A stretch of DNA of 64,000 nt from Gluconacetobacter azotocaptans (GTDB taxonomy: Bacteria > Pseudomonadota > Alphaproteobacteria > Acetobacterales > Acetobacteraceae), in NCBI RefSeq assembly GCF_014174355.1, contig NZ_JABEQF010000002.1:310001-374000 (forward strand), in the 5' to 3' direction. The notes beneath the pieces are model-generated. The model was not told the origin of the DNA, did not search any database, and saw nothing but the letters and a program-made list of their open reading frames with translations. The number at the start of each line of letters is the position of its first letter. Positions within the stretch are counted from its first letter, which is position 1. Shown here piece after piece: positions 58,114 through 64,000 of the stretch. Made by a program: the position numbers and the translations under genes.

Positions 58114-58753
58114 CGGTTCGGCGCTGGACCATCATTCCCCGTACGAGACGCCCCTGCACCGGGACGAGACGGCGGTCGCCGGCATGTGGCTGTTCCTGGC
58201 CAGCGAGGCGCTGCTGTTCGGCGGATTGTTCCTGGTCTGCCTGATCTATTCGCATACCCGCGCCGGGGGCTGGGCCGAGGGCGTGCGGCATACGAACCTG
58301 TCGATCGGGGCCGCCAACACCCTGATCCTGATCACCAGCAGCGCGGTCTATACGATGGCGGTCGAGGCCGGAAAGCGCGGCGACAACCGCCGCGTGGTCC
58401 GGGCAGGGCTGGGCGCGGCGGTGCTGGGCCTGACGTTCCTGGCCCTGAAGGGGGTCGAATGGGGGCAGGAATTCAGGGAAAACCTGTTCCCCGGCCCGCA
58501 TTTCGCCCTTCATGGCCCGGACACCGGGGGCGCCCAGCTGTTCTACAGCTTCTATTTTCTGGCGACCTTCCTGCACGGCATGCACATGGTGGTGGGCATC
58601 GGGTTGATCCTGTGGATCTGCCGCAAGGCCCGCCACCGGGCATTCAGTGCCGCCTGGAACACGCCCGTGGACATCGTGGGGCTGTACTGGAGCTTCGTCG
58701 ACCTGGTCTGGATGCTGCTGTTTCCGCTGCTCTATCTGATCGGGCGGGCGTGA
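58106..58753 (+). CDS. coxC: Cytochrome c oxidase subunit III
   Basis: This 215-residue membrane subunit has five helices. Typical features are [16 protein letters not shown] near residue 27, [10 protein letters not shown] near residue 115, and FHGMHM-like [12 protein letters not shown] near residue 156, with a final [19 protein letters not shown]. It binds lipid and protects subunit I from turnover inactivation; the short five-helix form is usual in caa3 enzymes. It overlaps coxA by eight bases and coxD by one (TGATG). Confidence 0.94.
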
Positions 58754-59043
58754 TGGCGCGCATCGCGGTCTGCTGGGGGATGCTGGTCCTGCTGCTGGCG
58801 GCCGAACTGGCGGCGGCGCGGCTGGGGTCCGGCATCGGTGTGGGCGTGCTGGCTGTCCTGATGGTTCTGGTCATCGTGCTGGGCTTCATGCAGATCCTGC
58901 GCGCGCCGCCGCTTGCGATCATCTTCGCGCTGGGCGGCCTGTTCTGGCTGACGATCCTGCTGGCGCTGGGCAGCCTGGACAGTTTCACGCGCACGACGGT
59001 GCCGGTGCATGCGGCCGCCTTGCCGGGGCCGACCGCGGAGTAG
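58753..59043 (+). CDS. coxD: Cytochrome c oxidase subunit IV (prokaryotic type)
   Basis: This 96-residue protein has three hydrophobic helices and matches the prokaryotic COX4 family in size and layout (LVLLLAAELAAARL, LAVLMVLVIVLGFMQILR, IIFALGGLFWLTILLALG). It is a structural accessory subunit. It starts inside the coxC stop (TGATG), and is the last gene of the ~11.6-kb respiratory operon. The next gene is convergent, 16 bases away. Confidence 0.85.
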   Translation: MARIAVCWGMLVLLLAAELAAARLGSGIGVGVLAVLMVLVIVLGFMQILRAPPLAIIFALGGLFWLTILLALGSLDSFTRTTVPVHAAALPGPTAE

Positions 59044-59059
59044 CCTCCGGGGACGCGGG

Positions 59060-60454
59060 TCAGTCCTCGGCCGGTGCGCCGCGTAGCGCCAGCGTGCCTT
59101 TTTCGAGCAGGACGATGAAGCCGACGGTCACGGCCCCCAGGATGACTTCCATCCGCGTGTGCGTCGTCGCGACCAGCATCGTCAGCAACGCGCCCACCAG
59201 CAGGGCCAGCGTGACGTAGGAAATCCACGGGAAGCCCCACATCGGCAAGGTGGGGTGATCGCCCTGGGCGATGGTCCGGCGACGCAGGCGGATCTGGGCG
59301 ACCGCGATCAGCACATAGTCGAACAGCACGAAGGTGCCGGTCGCGCTGACCAGGAAGGCGAACACCAGGTCGGGCGACAGCATGCCGGCAAGGGCCACCA
59401 GGATGGCGATGACGCTGCCCGCCAGGATGGCCCGCCGCGGCGTGCCGTTGGCGCTGCGCGACAGGAACAGGCGCGGCGCGTCCCCGCTTTCGGCCAGTTC
59501 GCACAGGACGCGCGATGTCACGTACAGGCCTGAATTCAGCGCCGACAGGGTGGCGACCAGCATCACCCCCGTCATCAGCAGCGAGGCGAAGGGAATATCG
59601 AGGCGTTGCAGCGTCGTCAGGAACGGCGAACGCCCCGGGATCACGGTCGCCCACGGCGTCAGGCACAGGATCAGCCCGATCGACACCAGGTAGAAGATCA
59701 GGATTTTCAGCACGACCGAGCGGGTGGCCTGGCCGACGCTTTCGGCGGGGTGGGTGGAGTCCATGGCGGCGATGGTCGTGATCTCGGCACCGGCCATCGA
59801 CAGCATGATGGCGGGAATGCTGGCCATCAGGGCGAAGCCCCCATGCGGGAACAGGCCGCCATGGGCCAGCAGGTTGGACGGGATGTCCGTGCGGTAGCCG
59901 GTGAAGCCCAGCAGCGCGCAGCCGCCGATGGCGATGAAGATCACGATGGTCATGATCTTGGTCATCGAGAACCAGTATTCGAATTCGCCATATCCCCGGA
60001 CCGAGCACAGGTTGATCGCGGTCATCACGGCGATGATGGCGCATTCGATCGCCAGGAACGGCAGCGGCAGCAGCGGCGCCAGGAAGCTGGCCGCCGCGAT
60101 CGCCTCGATCCCAAGAATGGTCGCCCACATCACCCAGTAGGTCCATCCGCCCACGAAGGCGGTGCGCGGGCCGATGCCGCGCCGGATGTGCGCGACGAAC
60201 GATCCGGCGTCGGGGGCGGCGACGGTCATTTCGCCCAGCATCCGGGTGACGCACAGGATGATCAGACCGGCCAGCAGGTAGGACAGGAACACGCCCGGCC
60301 CCGCGGTGGCGATGGCACTGGACGAGCCCACGAACAGGCTGGCCCCGATCACGCCGCCGATCGAGATCATCGCCACATGGCGCTTGCGCAGTCGCGCGTC
60401 GCCGGCAGCGTCCGGCAGGGACGATGCCGGCGACGCAGTGGTGGAGATGGACAT
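59060..60454 (-). CDS. Amino-acid permease, APC superfamily (GabP/AnsP-like)
   Basis: This 464-residue, twelve-helix permease has the amino-acid transporter signature near the N-terminus (KRHVAMISIGGVIGASLFVGSSSAIATAGP, residues 24-53). Other conserved parts are LGEM near residue 93, YWFSMTKIMTIVIF near residue 165, AGAEITTIAAMDSTHPAESV near residue 226, and SALNSGLYVTSRVL near residue 320. It resembles the GABA, asparagine and aromatic amino-acid group; substrate unassigned. It lies downstream of the TonB receptor gene on the same strand with an 88-base gap. Confidence 0.92.
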   Translation of the reverse strand: MSISTTASPASSLPDAAGDARLRKRHVAMISIGGVIGASLFVGSSSAIATAGPGVFLSYLLAGLIILCVTRMLGEMTVAAPDAGSFVAHIRRGIGPRTAFVGGWTYWVMWATILGIEAIAAASFLAPLLPLPFLAIECAIIAVMTAINLCSVRGYGEFEYWFSMTKIMTIVIFIAIGGCALLGFTGYRTDIPSNLLAHGGLFPHGGFALMASIPAIMLSMAGAEITTIAAMDSTHPAESVGQATRSVVLKILIFYLVSIGLILCLTPWATVIPGRSPFLTTLQRLDIPFASLLMTGVMLVATLSALNSGLYVTSRVLCELAESGDAPRLFLSRSANGTPRRAILAGSVIAILVALAGMLSPDLVFAFLVSATGTFVLFDYVLIAVAQIRLRRRTIAQGDHPTLPMWGFPWISYVTLALLVGALLTMLVATTHTRMEVILGAVTVGFIVLLEKGTLALRGAPAED

Positions 60455-60542
60455 CGGCTTGGGCCTCCGGCGTGGTGTCAGGGCATTTCGGCCCCGATTA
60501 TAGGTATCGGAACCGGAATGTCATGGTCTGCCGGGCGGGCGG

Positions 60543-62891
60543 TCAGAATTGCTGGGAAATGCCGGTCAGGATGGTGCGGCGCAGCCCGTATTGCGGCGCG
60601 CCGACCCCGATGCCGCTGCCGTCGCGCAGTTCGTAGGTGCGGTCGAACAGGTTGGTGACATCCAGCCGCAATTGCGTCCGCTTCAGGAACGGTACATGGA
60701 ACAGGTCCCGGAACGACTGGACCAGCGACAGGTTGAAGGTGACATATTGCGGCAGCTTGGCGCCGTTGGGAATGTCGCTGTCCGCGCGCAGGCCGTTGCC
60801 GTAGACCATCGTGGCCGACAGGCGCGTCGGATGCCCGGTACGGTGGAAGAAGGTGTACGACCCGCCCGCCGACGCCGTCCAGCGCTGGTCGTGGTCCAGA
60901 TGGACCCAGCGCTGCTGGATATAGGCCAGGTCGTCGGGCGCGAAATTGAACTGCGCGCTGGTGATGTCCTTGCCGATGGCGCGCGACCAGGCCATGTTGC
61001 CGTACAGCGACAGCGGGCCGCGGTCGTACGACGTGCTGACCTCGTAGCCGTTCACCTGTCCGCGCCGGTAATTGAAGCCCGACAGGATGATCGGCGCGCC
61101 GAACTGGCCTTCGTCGATCAGATTGTGCGCCAGCTTGTAATAGGCGTCGAACGAGGCGCGCCAGCCCGGCAGGATCTGCTGGGTGATGCCGGCATCGAAA
61201 TAATGGTCGCTTTCGGCCTTGACGGTGTCGTTGCGGGTGCCGGGGGCGGCGGCGCTGGTGCCGTCGAGCCGGCTGACCGATGTACCGCTGACGACCTCGA
61301 ACGGCGGCGGGGTGAAATAGCGGGAATAGCCGACATGCAGCGTCGTGCCGCGCAAGGGGGTCCAGACCAGGTTCAGGCGGGGGCTGAGCTGCTTCTGATG
61401 AGTGTATTCGTCCACCCCGTCCAGCCGCAGCCCGTAATTGACCGTTAGCGAGCGCAGCGGCTTCCATTCGTCCTGGGCATACAGGCCCCAGATCCAGCCG
61501 GTGCGTCCGCTGCCGTCATGGATCGAAACCGGATTGTCGCCGTAGACCGGCTCGCCGTCCGCATCGACGCCCGCCTGCTGGTAGACCAGAGAATCGGTCT
61601 TGGACACGTTGCGTTCGACGAACGCCTGGTAGCCGAAGCGCATCGTGTGCCGGCGGTTGATGCGCCACGTCACGTCGCTCTGGCTGCCCGACGAGAAGAC
61701 CGAGCGGGCGGCCTGCTGCGCGATGCCGTTATAGACCAGGTCCCCCAGCATGTCCGGGGAATAGCGCAGGCTGCTGTACCGGACGAACGCCGATGTCTGG
61801 AGGCTGAATTTCCCGATTTCCTTCTGCAGGGACAGGATGCCGAAATCGGTGATTTCCTTCTGGCGTTCGTCCAGGCCGGCGCTGTCCACGCTGCCGGCCA
61901 GTTGCTGCGCCAGCGCGCTGCCGGAATAGGCCGGCTGCTGGAATTGCGTTTGCTGTCCGGGGTTGTTCGGAAGCTGATATTCCGCGTTCGACACGCCGGC
62001 GATCAGGCTGATGCGGGTGTCCTCGTCGGCCGTGTACCGCAGGTGACCCAGGGCATGGTACTGGTTGCTCAGGTCGTGCACGGCGTTGAAGCTGGGGGTG
62101 GTGTTCTCGATCGCCATCCGGTCGTGCAGGAAATCGCCGGTGGCGAAATAATCCCATTTTCCGTGATGTCCGCCATATTGCAGGGACGGAAAGAAATAAT
62201 CCCGCGCCCCGCCATAGACCGAGGCGTCGCCGCCGGCGTTCGTGGTGCCGTTCTTGGTGGTGATATCGATCACCGCCGCCTGCAGGAAGCCGTATTCGCT
62301 GGGCAGCGCGCCCGTCGTCATCGACAGGGAATCGGCGAAGCGGGTCATCAGGGTCTGGCCGAACACGGTCAGACCCTCGGGCAACTGCACGCCGTCCAGG
62401 CGGAACTGCACCTCGTTATGGTCGCCACGGACATGGATCTGGCCGTAGCTGTCCTGCGTCACGCCGGGGGCCTGCAACAGCACGCCGTTCAGCGGCGCGT
62501 TGTCGCCGCCGGGCACGGTTTCGATGGCGGTACGGCTGAAATTATAGACCGTGGCCCCCGTCGAGGGTTGCAGGGCCGAGCGCGCCCGGTCGAGGCGCGC
62601 CGTCACGGTGATGCGCTCGGGGGCCGAGGACGGGGCCGTGGCGTCCGGCGCGGCCGGTTGTCCGGCGGGGGACGACGATGTCGTGGTTCCGGTCCCGGCG
62701 GGCCGGCCCTGCGCCACCGGCGTGGCGGGGGCGATCGTGTCGGCGCGTGCCGGCGTCGTGGACAGGGCCACGGTCATGGCCACGGGGGCCGCGCCCGACA
62801 GCAACAGGGTCATCGACGCGCGACGGGCGGAAGAGCGGAGTGGGGGCATGCGGGGCGATGTGTCCGGCTGGAGGGGCAGAGAAGGGAGCAT
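60543..62891 (-). CDS. TonB-dependent outer-membrane receptor
   Basis: This 782-residue receptor has a signal peptide ending near ARA (residue 50; an internal Met at 62849 is an equally good start), a Pro/Ser/Thr-rich linker, a plug domain (GVLLQAPGVTQDSYGQIHVRGDHNEVQFRLDGVQLPEG, residues ~138-175) and a barrel ending in Phe. Barrel stretches such as LRYTADEDTRISLIAG and HVGYSRYFTPPPFE are typical. Its plug resembles receptors of the catabolic/vitamin type rather than classic siderophore receptors; ligand unknown. An APC amino-acid permease follows, and a LysR gene, also on the minus strand, lies just upstream. Confidence 0.92.
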   Translation of the reverse strand: MLPSLPLQPDTSPRMPPLRSSARRASMTLLLSGAAPVAMTVALSTTPARADTIAPATPVAQGRPAGTGTTTSSSPAGQPAAPDATAPSSAPERITVTARLDRARSALQPSTGATVYNFSRTAIETVPGGDNAPLNGVLLQAPGVTQDSYGQIHVRGDHNEVQFRLDGVQLPEGLTVFGQTLMTRFADSLSMTTGALPSEYGFLQAAVIDITTKNGTTNAGGDASVYGGARDYFFPSLQYGGHHGKWDYFATGDFLHDRMAIENTTPSFNAVHDLSNQYHALGHLRYTADEDTRISLIAGVSNAEYQLPNNPGQQTQFQQPAYSGSALAQQLAGSVDSAGLDERQKEITDFGILSLQKEIGKFSLQTSAFVRYSSLRYSPDMLGDLVYNGIAQQAARSVFSSGSQSDVTWRINRRHTMRFGYQAFVERNVSKTDSLVYQQAGVDADGEPVYGDNPVSIHDGSGRTGWIWGLYAQDEWKPLRSLTVNYGLRLDGVDEYTHQKQLSPRLNLVWTPLRGTTLHVGYSRYFTPPPFEVVSGTSVSRLDGTSAAAPGTRNDTVKAESDHYFDAGITQQILPGWRASFDAYYKLAHNLIDEGQFGAPIILSGFNYRRGQVNGYEVSTSYDRGPLSLYGNMAWSRAIGKDITSAQFNFAPDDLAYIQQRWVHLDHDQRWTASAGGSYTFFHRTGHPTRLSATMVYGNGLRADSDIPNGAKLPQYVTFNLSLVQSFRDLFHVPFLKRTQLRLDVTNLFDRTYELRDGSGIGVGAPQYGLRRTILTGISQQF

Positions 62892-62937
62892 GTTCTCGTG
62901 TCGCTCTAAACCGTATGATATAACGTTTCAATATAAA

Positions 62938-62956
62938 CCGACCATTTTCCGGTCGG
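62938..62956. promoter_or_regulatory. Inverted repeat in the leader region of the TonB receptor gene
   Basis: CCGACC and GGTCGG enclose seven bases, about 50 bases upstream of the receptor start (minus strand), next to an AT-rich stretch at 62916-62936 that could be its promoter. It could be an operator or, on the plus strand, a weak hairpin followed by GTTTTC. The 169-base gap up to the LysR stop holds no gene. Confidence 0.35.
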
Positions 62957-63060
62957 GTTTTCGTCGCTTGTTGCGTAAGGACAACAGGTCCTGTCTTTCT
63001 CAGAACCTGTTTTGAAAATGCGCGTCGGATCGCCGCCAGCGCGCATTTCCGGTCAGGCTC

Positions 63061-64000
63061 TTACGCCACCGTATCGTGGGGCGAGGGGGCATCGCAGGGC
63101 GGGAACGATCCTGCAATGTGGGACAGCCAGGTCCGGAACCGCACCAGGGCCGGCCGGTCCCATCGGTTTTCCGGGATGAACAGCGTGTAGGCCCCGATGG
63201 CGGCCCCCGGAAACGGCCCGTCGGCCGTTCCCAGCCGCACCAGGTTGCCCGATTTCAGATCGTCTTCCAGCAGGAACTGGTTGGCCAGCGCCACGCCGTG
63301 CCCCTCGCGCGCGGCGGCCAGCATCACATGGGCATGCCACAGCCGGGCCGCCGGGGTGACGGTGGGCACCGCCACCCCCTGCGCCGCGAACCAGGCCAGC
63401 CATTCGTCGCTGTTTTCCTCGGCCAGCAGGGGAAGTGACGTCAGATCCTCGATCTGCTGGAGCCCACCCGCGGCCTGTCTGACGAAATCGGGACTGGCTA
63501 CCGGAAAGACCAGCGGCCGGGCCAGTTCCGCCTGGCGGATCCCCGGCGGGGGCGGCGTCGTCGTGCCGTCCAGCCGATAGCGGATATCGGCGTCCACCCC
63601 GTCGGACCAGAACGACGCGCGCTCGTCGCTGGGGCGCAGGATCAGGTCGATCTCGGGATATTCGTCGCGGAAGGCGCCCAGGCGGCGCACCAGCCAGTGA
63701 AAGGCGAATCCCGGCACGCACCAGACGCTGAGCTGCGGCAGGTCGCCGGTGCGCAGGGCCTCGGTCGCGTTGGCGATCTCGTCCAGCGCGGCGGCGATCC
63801 GGTCGTGATAGATCTTGCCGGCGTCGGTCAGTCCGCCGGCCGCCCGGTCCAGAAGGGGCACGCCCGTCCATTGTTCCAGGGCGCGCAGATGACGGCTGAC
63901 GACGGCATGATCGATGCGCAGCCATTCCGCCGCCCGGCGAATGCCGCGGGTGCGGCCGAACGCGTCGAATGCGCGAAGCGGTCCGAAAGGGGGAAAAACG
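63061..64000 (-). CDS. LysR-family transcriptional regulator, GcvA-like (partial at right edge)
   Basis: About 313 residues are visible; the start lies beyond the window. The helix-turn-helix reads PLRAFDAFGRTRGIRRAAEWLRIDHAVVSRHLRALEQWTGVPLLDR, followed by a GcvA-type effector domain (VRRLGAFRDEYPEIDLILRPSDE; DADIRYRLDG; LPLLAEENSDEW; GHGVALANQFLLEDDLKSGNLVRL). The usual FxR in the first part of this pattern is kept as LLDRAAGG. It is transcribed toward the TonB receptor gene on the same strand, so it may regulate it, though LysR genes more often control a divergent neighbour that would lie outside the window. Confidence 0.9.
   Translation of the reverse strand, partial: VFPPFGPLRAFDAFGRTRGIRRAAEWLRIDHAVVSRHLRALEQWTGVPLLDRAAGGLTDAGKIYHDRIAAALDEIANATEALRTGDLPQLSVWCVPGFAFHWLVRRLGAFRDEYPEIDLILRPSDERASFWSDGVDADIRYRLDGTTTPPPPGIRQAELARPLVFPVASPDFVRQAAGGLQQIEDLTSLPLLAEENSDEWLAWFAAQGVAVPTVTPAARLWHAHVMLAAAREGHGVALANQFLLEDDLKSGNLVRLGTADGPFPGAAIGAYTLFIPENRWDRPALVRFRTWLSHIAGSFPPCDAPSPHDTVA

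Overview
The window is a GC-rich chromosomal segment of a Gram-negative bacterium. TonB-dependent receptors, GTG/TTG starts, tightly overlapping ATGA junctions and the gene content (PEP carboxykinase, alternative complex III with a caa3 oxidase, trehalose/glycogen enzymes, a degraded IS5-type transposase) fit an alphaproteobacterium, most likely an acetic-acid bacterium (Acetobacteraceae, Gluconacetobacter-like). That placement is an inference from gene content and composition; no rRNA or tRNA is present to confirm it.

Layout. (1) 1-2.6 kb: the right end of a polar amino-acid ABC importer operon. Its binding protein is fused in frame to the C-terminus of an NCS1-type permease that enters from the left. 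(2) 2.7-10.3 kb: a compact catabolic island. A divergent D-2-hydroxyacid dehydrogenase faces TonB receptor - MOSC protein - PDR/VanB-type flavin/2Fe-2S reductase - RidA - MFS transporter - IclR regulator, with related palindromes at both ends. It ends in a transposase remnant. This is the best candidate for an undescribed pathway. (3) 10.6-16.5 kb: a conserved membrane protein of unknown function, then a LysR gene divergent from pirin - FMN reductase - Na+/H+ antiporter - pirin. (4) 16.5-32.6 kb: metabolic genes: an aminotransferase, a sugar MFS transporter, pckA, aroD, a peptide-deformylase-like protein with altered metal ligands, a TPP riboswitch with thiC, a class V aminotransferase/Lrp pair, an HxlR/azoreductase pair, a HAD phosphatase, CsbD, and a CdaR/glycerate kinase/MFS module.

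(5) 32.9-45.6 kb: glgA-glgB-glgX-treZ-malQ-treY, a glycogen synthesis and glycogen-to-trehalose operon. A tandem repeat between glgX and treZ forms a chain of ATGA-linked five-codon mini-ORFs. (6) 45.7-47.3 kb: a lone hutH behind a HutC-like palindrome. (7) 47.5-59.0 kb: a respiratory super-operon, actABCDEF (quinol:cytochrome c oxidoreductase, alternative complex III), a small membrane protein, SCO and coxBACD (an A2-type caa3 oxygen reductase). Together these encode a quinol-to-oxygen branch that needs no bc1 complex. (8) 59.0-64.0 kb: an APC amino-acid permease, a second TonB receptor, and a LysR-family gene that runs off the right edge.

No CRISPR array, tRNA, rRNA, intact insertion sequence or prophage was recognised.
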